In this document: piece by piece, positions 1 through 13,330 of the stretch
Layout of the letters: each line of letters starts with the position of its first letter
How positions within the stretch are numbered: the first letter of the stretch is position 1
Origin: Biomphalaria glabrata
Taxonomy: Eukaryota > Mollusca > Gastropoda > Planorbidae
Direction of reading: 5' to 3'
Assembly (NCBI RefSeq): GCF_947242115.1
Contig: NC_074714.1
Span: 42,948,149 to 43,012,148, forward strand
Length of the DNA stretch: 64,000 nt
Notes under the pieces: model-generated
What the model was told of the DNA's origin: nothing
Seen by the model: only the letters and a program-made list of their open reading frames with translations
Database searches by the model: none
Made by a program: the position numbers and the translations under genes

Positions 1-756
1 ATGGCATGTCATTTCTAATCTGCTCAATCTTCCCAATGAAGAATCTATTGAAGGAATCAGGAAGTTCAGATAATGGGATAGATGACGGCAAACGTTCGTT
101 ATTTGCTCCCCCTAACATTTCAGCGGTGATCCTGAATAGCTCCTTTGAAGAATCAGAATTTTCGATTTTTTGTCGAATATGACTAGCTTTTGCGTCTCTA
201 ATCATACGGTTAACCTTGTTTTTTTCTCGTATGTATATTTGTCGATGTATCGTCAGACCTGTCTTTTGAAATGTACGTTCGGCACGTCGGCAAATAAGTT
301 TGGCAGTCTTTATGTCTTCCGTCAACCAGGGTGCAGATGGCCTAACTGAGACTGTACGAGTGACAAGAGGTGCATGGCTGTCCAGCAACTTTTTCAAGCA
401 AGAACTGTAATTGCTGAGAACGTCTGTGTTGCTCTGTTGCAACAGCAAAGAGGTCACGTCCATTTTGAAGGAGGCAATATCTATGGCTTTAAGTTTACGG
501 GAAGTCACGTTTTTCTTTGGCCTTTTTGCTTTTGATAGGCGCATTTCAAAGTTTACGAGAAAATGATCTGACAAGCCGCGGTCTGAGACATTGAGTTTGG
601 CTACAAGCTCACTTGCATTTGTAACAATCCAGTCAAGAGTATGGCCTTTGACGTGCGTCGGAACATTTATCAGTTGGTCTAAGTTGCGATCCTTTAGCGC
701 ATTTTTCAGCGACATCGCGTATGTCTCATTTTCACTGTCAAAATGTCAGAATCAAC
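1..756 (-). mobile_element. 5'-truncated non-LTR retrotransposon (LINE), endonuclease C-terminus and linker to RT
   Basis: Read on the minus strand, the segment gives a nearly continuous LINE ORF2-like translation. From about 755 downwards it encodes the C-terminal half of an APE-type endonuclease, with HTLDWIVTNA and then the catalytic SDHF motif. The linker follows (HAPLVTRTVSVRPSAPWLTEDI, then the run to RITAEMLGG and ELPDSFNRFFIGKIEQIR), which leads into the reverse transcriptase in CR1/Jockey-like LINEs. The RT would lie beyond the left edge of the window. The 5' end stops abruptly at about 755, next to the end of a gypsy-type pol region, as expected of a 5'-truncated LINE copy. The clade (CR1-, Rex1- or I-like) is not resolved by eye. 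Confidence 0.8.
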
Positions 757-3700
757 ATTCAATAGTTCATTAAGACACATAGTCATTGAATCTTGTCGGT
801 TTCTTCAACTGATCCCTTGGTCGCAGGGAATGATGAGTTGATGAGTGGCGAACGTGTTGATCCTGAGTTCTATTGTCCTGTATGTTGTTATCAGTATCGG
901 GAAATATATCTTCTTCTGTTTCTCTGTTCGGGTTAATATGCACTCTGTTTCTTTGGTACACTGCACCATTGTCACCTCGAATAATGTAAGCTCTCTGATT
1001 GACTTGAGACTGGATTCTTCCACGTCTCCATGTAGGGTCATTAGGAGATTGGAAATAGACCATCTGTCCAGTTTTCAGCTGACTTAAATTTCTTGACCTC
1101 TTATCATAAGATGTTTTTACACTCATCTGACGTTTTTCTTTCCTTCTCATAATGTTCTCTTGACATGTAGAAATCTTAATGTTACTCCTTTTGTTTGGTA
1201 TCAGTGTTCGAGTCATCCGACCAAAAAACATCTGAACTGGGCTTAGATTTGTGTCTTGCCTTGGAGTATTTCTAAATTCCAGAAGAGCTTCATAAGCATC
1301 TGACTTTGATTCTCTAGATTTCTTCATTATGTTCTTCAAAATTTTAACTGCTGACTCAGCTTTTCCATTGGATTGATGGTGTCCTGGAGAAGATTTCAAA
1401 TGAGTCACTCCCCATTCCATCATAAATTTGGAAAAATATTCCGATGTGAACTGAGGTCCGCTATCAGATATACAAACTTTGGGCACCCCATATCTTGCAA
1501 ATAAAACTTTCAGTTTCTTTATAATTGCGTGTGTTGTTGTCAACTGCATGTTTTCTACCTCTATGAAATTTGAATAATAGTCCACTATGGCTAGATATTG
1601 TTGGTCACACATTTGAAATAAATCAATTCCAATCTTGTCCCACGGATTAGAACCTATTTCGTGCTGTATTAATTCTTCTCTCTGATTTGCTGGTTTATTT
1701 TTCTGACAAATGTAGCATGAGTTGGCTATTTCCTGTATTCGAGCTGATAATCCAGGCCAGAAAACTGTTTCTTTTGCTCTTCTTTTCATTGAGTCTACTC
1801 CCAGATGTGCTGCATGGAGTTTTTCTTCTATTTCCTTGCGAAGTGATATCGGTATGATTATTTGTTCTCATTTCAACAGGAGTCCGTCTTCGTATGTTAA
1901 CATGTCTCTTAGTGAAAAATATTGTTTGAGTTCAGGTAAACTATTATGTTTGTCTGGCCATCCATTTAGGATATACTGAATAAGTGTTTGCATTGTTCTA
2001 TCTTTCTGTGTCTCGATTCTGACTTTCTCCAGCACTGCATCTGGTATTGCCAGTCCGACTGTATTGACACAAACATCAGGGATATCACTCTTTTCCTCTG
2101 ATGGGTCTCTACTCAAAGTATCAGCTATGAACAAATTTTTGCCTTTGACATATTGAAACTGGATATCGTAACGATAAAGACGCATCATTAGACTTTGTAG
2201 CCTTCTCGGAGCAGAACTGAGTGGTTTTTGAAGGATGTTTTCCAGTGGTTTATGGTCATTCTGAACTATAACTGTCCTGCCATACGTATACTGGTCAAAA
2301 CGTTCCAAACCAACAACCACTGCTAACAATTCTTTTTCAATCTGTGCTCATCTTTTCTGAGTATCAGTTAATGATCTCGAAGCATATGCTATTGGACTGC
2401 CATCTTGTAATAACGCTGCTCCTAACCCATTTTGGCTACTATCTGCTTGTAATGTAAGCTCTTTGTTAGGGTCAAAATATATCAATGTGCCATGAGTCGA
2501 TATTTTCTGTTTTATCTTGTTGAAAGCTCGTGTGCATTGATCAGACCAAACAAATGGTGTGTTCTTTCTGACCAACTCTGTTATGGGCTGTAAATCTGTC
2601 GACAAGTCTGGAACAAATCTTGCAAGATATTGAACCATGCCACAGAATCTTCGGACTGATGAAATATCTTTTGGAGCATTCAAACTCAAAATCGCAGATA
2701 CTTTGTTCGGGTCTGGTTTTATTCCTGCTTCTGTAATAATATGACCCAAAAAATTAATCTCAGCTGTTCTAAAAACAGACTTTTCATGGTTCAGTTTAAT
2801 CTTCTTTTCTTGACATCTCTTCATCAGCTCTCTTAGATTAATATCATGATTTCTGAGTGCTTCTTCTTTCGTTCTTCCTCTTCCTACCACTATAATATCA
2901 TCAACGTAATTGAAACAGCCTTTCAGTCCTTCTAGTGCTAGATTTAATCGTCTCTGAAAAATTTCTGAACTCACTTTCAGTCCAAATGGTAATCGTTTCC
3001 ATTTGTATCTACCAAAAGGGGTTATCATTGCTGTCAAATTAGATGACGCTGTGTCTAGTCTGACATGCCAGAAAGCTTCTTGCACATCCAATTTGCTGAA
3101 TATTTTGGCATCGTTCAAATCTGCCAATATGTCATCTAAAGTAGCAAGATTATAGAATTCCCTTAGTAAAACTTTATTCAGGGCTTGTGGATCTATGCAG
3201 ATCCTAATTTTTCCATTAGCTTTTTCCACAATAGCCATCTGACTCACCCACTCTGTAGGCTCTATCACTGGTTCTATGATTCCTCTCTGCACTAGGGTCT
3301 TTAACTCCTCCTTAACTCTTTCTTGTAAAGCAATAGGGATCTTTCTACACGGCAGAACCTTGGGCTTAATGCTGCTATCAATCTTTAAAGACACTTCTCC
3401 TAAGTCACCCAAATCACCAGTAAACTTTGGACTATAGTCTTCTTGGTTATTCACTACTGATGCTATGAACCTATCTTTATTGACTTTGATTAACTTCATT
3501 CTTGTTAAAGTTTCATGACCTAGAAGGCATGCTAGATTATTTGGTACAACTATATATTCCACCTCAAATGTTTCGTTAGTTTTCTCATTTCTCGTCGTTA
3601 GAGTGGCTTTCCCTATGGGTCTCATTTCAGTCTTATTCCACATTAGTAATCTTTGCGTTGCCTTTTCTATCTGATTCTTATTTACGTATTTTTCCTGGAT

Positions 3701-4719
3701 GGTATTTACATCAGCTCCACTATCCATTTGAAACCTTACACGGTGACCATTTACTGTCATAACTGCTGTCATCCTTTTCGTTTTGTGGTTCTCCAAAGAC
3801 ATCACCCATTCATTTTTTACCATCATGACATCATCTCTTGTGTCCGACTGTAGCTGTCTTTCATCGTTAGACATATCATCTGACACCTGCTGAGTTTTCT
3901 TTTTGCACATCACAGCAAAATGATGTCTCCCCTTGCATGCTAGGCACATTTTACCCCATGCAGGGCACTTTTCTTTAATGTATTCGTGAATCCTTCCACA
4001 ATACCTGCATTTACCTTTCTGAATGTTTGTTCTTGAAGGTGTTGATACTTTCTCAATGATTGGAGGGTCGGCTTGTATTTGTCTCAACTGTTTGTTGGCG
4101 GTCTCGTATGCTCTGCAAATATCTCTGCACCTTTCCCATGTGAGACTACTATCTTGTAGCAATTTCATTTTGAGGCATTCATGTCTAATACCAAGAACTA
4201 CTCTGTCTCTAATCAAGCTATCTTCCAGGCGTTCAAAACTACACGTTTTTGCTAGTCTTCTCAGATTTGTTATGTACTTTTCAATGTCCTCGCCTTCTTG
4301 CTGTTCACGAGTATTGAACACATAGCGCTCATAAGTTTCATTCGTTTTTCCAATGGAAAAACTTTCAAATTTGTTCACTATTTCTTCCATCTTTCTTTCT
4401 TTTCCCTTCTCAATTTCAAGACCATCATATATGTCCATCGCTTTTGTTCCTATAATTGTTAGAAAGGTGGCCACTCTGACCTCCTCTGATTCTTCCGACA
4501 ATTTAATGGCTAACTCATAGTTTCGCCAGCTCCGGTGAAACTTTTGCCAATTAGCGGCCATGTTTCCTTCTACCTCGAGCGGCTCGGGTACAGGAAGGAA
4601 ATTTCTAGCTGCCATTGCACGGCGTAGCCTTGAATTGTTGTCTATTTATTAATGCAAACAATTAACCTTTATATACTGATTAATGATTACCTCTGATCAT
4701 TAATATACCGCTGCCACCA
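757..4719 (-). mobile_element. Ty3/gypsy LTR retrotransposon internal region (gag-pol), broken
   Basis: Fossil element on the minus strand with standard Ty3/gypsy order. Gag runs from about 4.6 kb down to 4.0 kb. A zinc-knuckle region with CxxC pairs lies near 4.0-3.9 kb. An aspartic protease with a DSGADVNT-type active site is near 3.73 kb. The reverse transcriptase spans about 3.36-2.8 kb, with LPFGLK and YVDD motifs. RNase H lies about 2.5-2.1 kb, ending in the DTLSRD signature. Integrase spans about 1.8-0.9 kb and carries an SDSGPQF motif. Just outside the gag start, CCGCTGCCACCA at 4708-4719 reads on the minus strand as a primer-binding site beginning TGGTGGCAGCGG. The reading frame is broken in about two or three places. 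No 3' LTR is seen before the LINE at the left edge. The protease and RT style suggests the Mag-like part of Ty3/gypsy (inference). Confidence 0.9.
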
Positions 4720-5160
4720 TGTTAATTATGATCTAGGTTCACAGTCAGCAATAAACAAACAACCATTAGTGTCATGGCGGAGAATGATACTTTATTATAT
4801 TTAACGCGTGCACCTTTGCGCACCATATCAACAAACCCGAACCTCGAAGCCGAACATTGAACCGGACCTCGAAGCTGAACGTTTACTCAGGTGAGGGTCG
4901 TGCACTCGAAGATATAAAGTTTCATCGGAGTACGGCTAAACACAGCATCATCGCAGAGTGACTTTGTTCTAGATCTACATGCAGTCGTCGCCTGCTTGAT
5001 CGTACGTTCAACGAGCCGTTAACTCAGGGTGACCTTCGTCAGGACAATGATTATCGCAACGTCTGGTCTACTCAACGAGTATATTATCAACGCCTGATCT
5101 TCGTATGCCGAATCGACCTACAGCCAGAGGAACCGTTCATTCATAACGGGTGAGAGTTTG
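4720..5160 (-). repeat. Probable 5' LTR of the minus-strand gypsy element (outer edge undefined)
   Basis: This lies directly outside the primer-binding site at 4708-4719. On the minus strand it ends ...TTAACA next to the PBS, as an LTR should, and it holds an AATAAA signal (TTTATT on the plus strand near 4791). No second copy is in the window, so the outer boundary is a guess. Confidence 0.45.
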
Positions 5161-7106
5161 TCAGTGAACCTGTTGGACATATTTTTTCTTCGCTTGAGAA
5201 AACAGTCGTAGGAGCCACATAGTCGTATCAAGTTTTACCTCGTCAGTTTTGAGAAGGACAGTTTGCCCGCTGTCAGAAGTATTGTGAGTACTACAAGTTT
5301 GGTAGCTAACTAAATCGCTCTGTCGTCTTACCCTTTGAAACATTCTTGTGGAGCAGTTTGCTCATTGAACCGGTTGCTTGCCACTTTTATAACGGTCACT
5401 GCATTTAACCTTTGGAAGGTTAGTGAAGTCGTATTTATCATTGCTGGACATTGATATATTTATTATACGTTGGTCTAGACCATATCTAGACTTGTTAATA
5501 TGGAAGTAGTGGAAACAGCTACATCCACTTAATTTTGTTGAAAACCGTTAATCGTATAACGGAACGTCGTCGGAGGTGACCTTGGTCTCACCTAGTCTAC
5601 ATTGGACATTTTGGTCTAGTGAAGCAGCATACAACAGCAAACTTCGTCGTACTACCAGAGTAGCAGCAGAAGCAGTGAACTATTTTAGAGAACCGTTATT
5701 CGTCAGCCCAGATCAAGTCATCGTCAAGAAATTCGTTATTCGTCAGTCGTCCAGATCAAGTTGCCGTCAAGAGACTGTTATTTGTCAGTAGTCGTCTACG
5801 CAAATCAAGTCGTCGCCAGGAGAACCGTTAACCTATTCGTCAGTAGCTGTGTACACAAAGTCGTTGGAACTACACATACGGTCATCAACAGTCGTCGAAG
5901 AAACTGAAACATTTTGCTGTGGCATATCAAGACATCTGGAGCATTGCGTGGGATACTCGACACGGATTGTATCCACTGGTAGCACCGGAGAACAGAGTCA
6001 GAACTGGAAGAGAGGCAGTGGAGTTTGTTGTGATCTATCATATTCGGGAATCCGAACAAAGGGGATCTTTCTTATCAAAAGCTAAGTGCCATTTTTCTTA
6101 TTAGTATATGTTTAGATTGCCCTTAGAAATAGATTTTATCTAAATTTGGTACGTTAGCCTGAGTAGTAAAATCAGGTGGTGCGCCTTAAAACCCGTCGGG
6201 GTAGAAGACGTAATTTAGATGAAAAGCTATATTATACGTTTAGGATAGTGATTGTTTTGTTTGTGTAAACATCATATCCGTTGTTGCTTGGTTACTTCGT
6301 GACGTTATTAATGTGTGCCATATTGTCATATCCCAACCCATAGCGATAGTCTCATTTAATTATTTCATTTGTGTATATTATTTTAAATTATTTATTTTTA
6401 TTAATTTAATTAGATCTGTATTTTTTTTCACTTAATGATAGAAAGTACAGGTAGGATTCTTTTATTGTGAATAAGACTAAAATACATTTTAGTTTGAGCG
6501 GTTAAAATCAAATATGATTTTGCCATGAGAATAATGCCGAAACTGGCATTGTAGTCAAACATTGTCGTCTGGCTAATTTTAGATCCACAAATTTTTGTAC
6601 ATCTCGTTGGTACATTTACCCATCTAGACTCTAATTTGGAATATTATTATTAATTGAAAGATGAATGAAGGTAGTACATTTTAGATGTATATATCTTGTT
6701 AAAGATATATTTGACATTGTATAAACATATTTATTTCATATGGTTAAATAGAACCATAATTTCTGGATTGGATCTATCTTATCTACTCTAGACACTTCAG
6801 TCACATCAAATTTTAAAATTGATCATAGTTATTCATACTAATAGTCATAGTGCTCTTGATAACTGTAGATCTAAATGGTACTATTATATATACTATAATA
6901 TACTAGATTAAAATTTGTGTGATATTAATATACCGATTTGAATATAAATCAGACTAGATTTACACATTTACTGAATCTATAGAGACATAACACTTAAAAC
7001 TTGTATAAAAGTGTGTAAAAACTTAAATATAAAATCAGTTTAAAGTATAGCCATAACTAATATAGGCTAAGTAAAAATATATAAATTTGGGTGAAAATAA
7101 AATACA
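5160..7106 (+). other. AT-rich leader-like stretch upstream of the Gmr1-type gag; no gene seen
   Basis: No host-like exon was recognised. Between 5.5 and 5.9 kb a loose repeat of GTCGTC/CGTCAGTAG-type words occurs, resembling the repeated leaders of long LTR elements. The last kilobase is very AT-rich. A copy of the 3' LTR at 12263-12561 was looked for here by eye and not found, so the 5' LTR of the downstream element is missing, replaced or too diverged. The short open frames at 5.58-6.1 kb have no recognisable motif. Confidence 0.4.
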
Positions 7107-10100
7107 ATGGCTACATCATCATATGTGGACCTTAAGGAGGTTAAGGAAACAGCTATGCAGGATGGAAAGGCCATGGAGTTAAAAGGAAAGGACTTAGCAG
7201 CTTATGTACAGCAAGTTGTGAGGGAAGAAATGGAACGGCAAGATAAAATAAGAAGGGAAAAAGAAGAGATAGAAAGACAAGAAGAACGTCAAAGACAAGA
7301 GATAGAGAGACAAGATAGGATCAGAAAGGAAGAATATGAGAAGCAAAAAGAGGACCAAGAAAGGCAGAGAGATCATGAAGCTAAAATGGAGAAGATGAGA
7401 TTGGATGCAGCACAAGCTAGAGCTCAAACTGAACAGACAACTCAAAGAAATAACACAAATAACTCAAATAATATTACCACACAAAGAGACAACCCTAATT
7501 CGCAAACATGGCTAAAGAGAAAGATACAAAGTTTTGATGAACAGAAGGATGACATTGGTGATTTTCTGAAAAGATATGAGGCAAAAATATCTACATTTAA
7601 TATGCCAGAAGAAGAATGGTCTGAAATACTGATAGACCTCGTTCATGGTCAAGCTCTAACAATATGCCAAAATCATGACCAACATATTGATGATAGCTAT
7701 CAAGTTTTGAAAAGAGAGTTGTTGAATGCCTATGGTCATAATGCTACAACTTTCAGAAAGAAATACTTTGACAATATACCATCATTAGGAATAGAACCCC
7801 AAACTACTATTAATATGGAAAAGGATTTTTTCAATAAGTGGGTAAAATTAGAAAAAGTGATAAACTCTTATGAGGGATTAAAAAATTTTATTCTAGTGGA
7901 CAACTTTGTAAATAAATGTGATCCTCAATTACAATCTTTTATTAGAGAAAGAAACCCAAAAACTATAGATGAAATAACAGAGATAATGAGAGTATACAAA
8001 AATGCCTATCCAAATAAACCATTTTCTGATAGGGATAAGAGCAAAGTAGATTTAATAGGATACACCAAAGAAAATGTTGATAGAAGTAGAAATAGAAGCA
8101 GATCAAATAGTGGAAATAGAAAATATAGTGAAATAACCTGTTTTAAATGTCAAGGAAAAGGTCATATAGCAGCTAACTGTAGAAGAGGGAATAGTAGGTC
8201 TGGAAGTAGAAATAGATACACTGAACAAAATAACAGTAGATATAGGAGTAGAGATAGGAATGACAGGGGAAATTATAGAAATAGGAGTTACAGTAGGGAA
8301 TACAAAAATAAAGGTACAGACAGGGTATATTTCATGGAAGGAAATAGGAACAATTTTGCAGTGTACCCAGGGTTTGTAGATAGAATTCCGGTGGAATTAA
8401 TCAGGGATTCAGGTTGTAACACTTTGGCAGTAAAAACTAAATTTGTCAAACCTCATTGGTATAAAGGGTTTACTAGGAAAGTAGAATTAGCAGATGGCAC
8501 TGTAAGGGAATTTAAAGCTATAAGGGTATACAATTAAACTCCATTTTTCACTGGTTATTGTGATGGCATTGCAATACCAGAAATGAGATATGATATGTTA
8601 GTAGGAAACATAAAAGGAGTTAAAGAATGTTCAAGAAAAGAATTAGAAGACTGGCAAAACAAATACAAAAACATAAGACAAAATCATGAAAACATAGAAA
8701 CACAAAATATAACAAGTATGGTAATAACAAGATCAATGGATAAACAAGATGAGAAACAGGAAAATACAATAAATGTAATAAGTAATGATGAAGAAAAAGA
8801 AACCAGTAATGTAATACAAATAGAAAATACAGATGTTAAGGAAAGAGAGATAGAAAATGAAACACAAAATAGTCTTGAAACACAAATATCTCAAAGTCAA
8901 AGTGAAAAAGAAACAATACCCACATTTGCATTAGAACAAATAAATGACAATATTATTGGGAAAATATATTCAAGAATATCAGATAAAAACAATAATAATC
9001 CAATGGAGAAATTTTGTATAGAGAATAAAATATTATTTAGACAAACAAGTAATGATAACAAAAAAATAAAACAACTTGTCTTACCACAGAAATATTGGAA
9101 AGATGTTTTAATCATGACACATGATAATAATTTAGCAGCACATAGGGGAGTAAAGAAATGTTATAGGAATTTGTCAAAACAAGTATTTTGGCCTAAAATG
9201 AAAGCAACAATCAACAAATACATAAACTCATGTGACATATGTCAAAAGAGATCTAACAAAAGTTTAGTGAATAAAGCACCCATTCAAGAAATGGATGAAC
9301 CTACAGAACCATTTTAGAAAGTATCTATTGATTTAATAGGTCCTTTAATTCAAACTGAAAATAATAATAAATACATTCTAACAGTAATAGACATGTTTAG
9401 TAGATACCCAGAAGCAATCCCATTATCAAATACAAGTGCAGAAAATATCATTAATGCCATAACTCAAAAAGTAATTACAAGACATGGTATACCTAAAATT
9501 ATATTGAGTGACCAGGGATCTCAGTTTAAGTCAGAACAATTTAAGAAATGGACTAAACAATATAATATACAACACATATACTCTTCAGTTTACCACCCAG
9601 AGAGTAACAGTTTATGTGAACGGTATGGTGGTTCACTAAAAAGATCACTAACAAAAATAATTCAGAATAATCAGAACAAATGGGATCATTACATTAACTA
9701 TGTACTATTTGCTCATAGAAACAACATCCATGAAGCAACACAATTTTCACCATATGAAATAATACATGGAAGAAAACCCAGAGATGAATTAGATGTTTTT
9801 AAAGAAAATCTAATAGACATAGAGAATAAATTAAATAATGACAGTGAAACAACAATCACAACAGAATTGAAAGAAATATGGACTCAAGCATATAACAACA
9901 ATAAGAAGTACAAACAAAGTGCTCATAAGAATATAAATAAGAAAAGACAATTGAAAACACTAGAAGTAGGAAACAATGTATTAATATTAATAAATGACCT
10001 GAAAAATAAAATTGGTAAACAATGGAAAGGTCCATTTAAGGTGATAAAGCAAATTAGTGATGTGAATTATCAAATTGAAATAAATGGGAAAATTAAAACA

Positions 10101-12262
10101 TATCACATAAATAATTTGAAACTGTATCATGATAGAGAAGATGAGTTGATACAAAAGATTCAGGAAGAAATAGAAAATACATTTTCAGAAAGAGAAGAAT
10201 GCTTGATGATAATAACAAATGAAAATCACAATGAAAATGATATTAAGGAAATACCTGTAATAGAAACAAAAGAGAATCAAACTTGGCAAAAGATTAATCT
10301 TAATAATTTAACTAAGGAAAAGTCAAAAGATATAACTAAAATAATACAGGAATACAAAGAAATTTTTTCCAGCATACCAGGAAAAACAAATATTATTAAA
10401 CATGACATTAAAGTAACAGACCCAAAACCTATCAAGCTTAAACCATATAGAATACCGCTACATTTACAAGACAAAGTAAAAAAGAAATAGACAATTTACT
10501 AAAATCAGGTATAATTGAACCATCAACATCTCCTTATGCTTCACCAATTGTGATAGCCAAAAAGAAAAATGGAGATATACGGTTATGTATTGATTATAGG
10601 AAACTTAACAACATCACAGAATTTGACCATATCCAATGCCAAATATAGAGGATATTTTACATAAATTAAATGGAGCAAAATTTTTTACTAAATTGGATTT
10701 AACTAAAGGTTATTGGCAAATACCTTTAACAGAAAATGCAAAACCTTACACAGCATTTGTAACACCATATGGTATTTTTCAGTGGAATTATTTGAGTTTT
10801 GGATTAGTAAATGCACCTGCCACATTTAATAGAATGATGAACATGATAATTGGAAACAAAGAAAATGTTATTTGTTATTTGGATGACATATGTATTTTTA
10901 ATAATAGTTGGGAGGAACATTTGGTAGAAGTAAAAGAAGTGTTCAAAATAATAAAAGAAAGTGGACTTACAATTCAGGCAGAAAAAGTAGAAATAGGATT
11001 GGAGGAAATAATTTTCTTAGGACATAAAGTAAATAACAACATGATTAGCCCTATTGAAGATAACATAAAGAAAGTACTTAATATTGAAATACCTACAACA
11101 AAAAGACAAATTAAAAGCATATTAGGAATAGTAAATTATTACAGAAAATTTATAAAGAACTTAGCAGAAATAGTGAATCCATTAAATGACTTACTTAAAA
11201 AAGGAAAACCTCAAAAAGTAGTCTGTAATGAGGAATGTGTGAAAGCTATTGACAGAATTAAAGGTGTTTTTAGTCATGAATTAATATTAAGACTACCCGA
11301 TAAAGACAAAATATTTTATGTCACAACTGATGCGTCTGGTAGTGCTATTGGTGGTTGTCTAATGCAGAATTGTGATAACTTACATCCTATATTATATGTA
11401 AGTAGAAAATTATCAGAGGCAGAAAAAAAATATAGTGTCATTGAACGAGAAGCATTAGCTGTAATATGGGTAATTACTAAGCTAGAGAGTTACCTAATAG
11501 GAAGGAAATTCATATTATTAACTGATCATAAACCTATTCAGTATATACAGCAAAAGAGCATGAAAAACAGTCGTGTTTATAGATGGTTCTTAGCACTACA
11601 GGAATATAAATTTGAAGTGAAAGCTATTAGTGGATCTGTGAATATTGTAGCTGATCTATTATCTAGAATGACATTGAAATGAAATAATTTTGTAAATAAA
11701 CTATGATTATATTGATTATGTAATATATATTAATATATTGGCACAATTTATATGTTATGGAAAAAGGAGATAAGTAAATTTGATGTTAAGCATTTAAAAG
11801 TAAGTATGGATATTTTATTTGTGTGAATCATTTCATATATCATTGACGAAAGTTAGTTCGATGGAAAAGGGTGAGTATAAAAGAAAAATGGACAAAAGCG
11901 AATAAAAGGGTAGTAAAGAAAAGCTTATTGAATGTGGAAATAAAGTCTAAAATTGTTTTTGAAATATTGTATTTTGTCAGATTACTGCCAGTGGAGAACA
12001 TTTGTGAGAAGTGTATGACGTGCCCATGAGATGCCACATTGCTATGATGAACTGTTACTGTTTACAGATGATTCTGGAATTTTGGAAGTAACAGTGTAAT
12101 GTTATGAACATTGACATGAACATGAGGAACTGTCAAGCCAAGATGAAGATGTCAAGATTTTATGTTTGTTGTCTTCCCCTTAAATTGAAAATGCCCTTGT
12201 AAGACTTGACAGTAGTGGAAAAATATTGACATATTTTTTTTTCAAGGAAGGGGGGAGGAATC
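7107..12262 (+). mobile_element. Gmr1-type Ty3/gypsy-like retrotransposon, order gag-PR-IN-RT-RNase H, broken
   Basis: Fossil element on the plus strand. The parts in order are as follows. Gag starts about 7.11 kb with a long Arg/Glu-rich coiled coil. A CCHC knuckle CFKCQGKGHIAANC is near 8.14 kb, followed by an Arg/Ser/Asn-rich stretch. A protease-like DSG is near 8.4 kb. Integrase comes next: the HHCC finger lies near 9.1-9.25 kb (AHRGVKKCY, CDICQKR), and the catalytic core near 9.33-9.65 kb shows IDLIGP, LSDQGSQF and LCERYGG. RT spans about 10.4-11.2 kb (PYRIPLHLQD, LCIDYRKLN, FGLVNAPATF, YLDD). RNase H spans about 11.3-11.68 kb (TTDASG, LLTDHKPIQY). Integrase and the start of RT are read through in one frame, so the order is not a chance junction of two elements. 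A polypurine tract at 12245-12260 abuts the 3' LTR. About three breaks interrupt the coding region. Confidence 0.9.
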
Positions 12263-12561
12263 TGTTAGACACCTTATTTATAGTTTAGTTATTTAGCGAC
12301 GCACCATAGAAGACGCATATTGAACGGGACTAGTGACGTTTGGGATATGTTGGGTTAGAGACCGGAAAATCAGTTAGCGATATAATCCTCTAGGGTAACG
12401 ACGTGTTTAGTGACAGAGACTTTTACTGTGGCCTTTTCTTAGAATAAATACATGATACATTGTTCTTCAGCGTTGACTACATCTCTTTACTAGTTAAAAC
12501 CGATGTGTTTGTTTTGTCTGGATTGTTTATCAACTACACGGAATACACCCGAACAATTACA
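12263..12561 (+). repeat. 3' LTR of the Gmr1-type element
   Basis: It begins TGTTAGACACC directly after the purine tract AGGAAGGGGGGAGGAA and ends ...CAATTACA, giving TG...CA ends over about 299 bp. An AATAAA signal is at 12443-12448. No matching 5' copy was found by eye. Confidence 0.65.
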
Positions 12562-12594
12562 CCCAAACGCTTGCAGAGTAATTGGTTGAAATTC

Positions 12595-12970
12595 AACAGT
12601 CATCCATAGTTGAAATCAAGACAGCCTGAACAAGCAACATCACACCGGTCAGCAGCTGTTAAAAGGATATCAGATATCCGGTTTATTCTTTTATGTTTAC
12701 CAGCCAACATATCTTCCTGCTCCCTCCATGTACCTTGAAGGATGACTTTTGACAGTGTCTTACAATAAGGCTTATATTCTTCTTTGAGCACCACTCAAGC
12801 CCTGATTTGCATTTTGTCCATTGAGGTCTATAGCACCAGAAAATCTTGAGAGTGGATATAGGCCGCCCGTTTATGATCAAACTAGAACTAAATACTTTAC
12901 ATAATATGCTCCAAATAATGTTGAAAAGAGCAGAAGTGAGAATGTATTCCTGTGGATGTTCCAAAACGTT
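12595..12970 (-). mobile_element. LINE 3'-end remnant
   Basis: On the minus strand the translation KVILQGTWREQEDMLAGKHK followed by ISDILLTAADRCD resembles the C-terminal tail of snail LINE ORF2 proteins (a pattern like KVTLQGTVEGGRRRGRQRK..W..NIKEWTG...LLRTAADR). A second frame upstream (to about 12964) may belong to the same tail. It is a short, decayed, non-functional fragment. The assignment rests on memory of the family, not a search. Confidence 0.5.
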
Positions 12971-13139
12971 CTCTAACTTAGTTTTTAAGAAGTACTGAGC
13001 TAGTTACATTTTGGTAAATGGTAAATTTGGGTAAATTGATAAATGATATTTAAAATGTTTTTATCAAAACTTCTTCATCGCTTGCAACATACAGTAAAGC
13101 CATCCCTGGTCAAAAGCTTTTTTTTTTTACAAGGCTTCT

Positions 13140-13330
13140 ATTAATTATTATTATTATTATAGCTTTTATATAGCGCTACTTTCATGCTTATAGCATGCTC
13201 AGAGCGCTTTTGGTCCAATCTCATTGGTGGACCAGTGAGGGGGAGGGGGTAGGGTGTCGAGCCTTGAGCCCCCTTCTAGGTAGTCAAGCTAAGCCAAGTT
13301 CAAGCGCACTTGGCGTCTCGACCACGTTTC
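13140..13330 (+). repeat. Interspersed repeat, AGCGCT/GGTCCAATCTCATT family
   Basis: After an ATT microsatellite, a segment containing GCTTATAGCATGC, AGCGCTTTTGGTCCAATCTC and ATTGGTGGACC occurs. The same words appear inverted at about 52.04-52.2 kb (AATGAGATTGGACCACAGCGCC and TATGCTATAG), so it is a dispersed family with at least two copies here. It has no coding content. Confidence 0.55.

Noticed and set aside
5576-6104. Overlapping open frames suggesting a small gene
   Set aside because: Repetitive GTCGTC-type sequence in a retroelement leader; no motif and overlapping frames on both strands.
7194-7445. Leu/Phe-rich minus-strand frame
   Set aside because: Shadow of the charged coiled-coil part of gag on the plus strand.
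7107-11690. Integrase-before-RT order caused by two adjacent elements
   Set aside because: The integrase region runs directly into the start of RT in one frame, and one polypurine tract and LTR close the unit.
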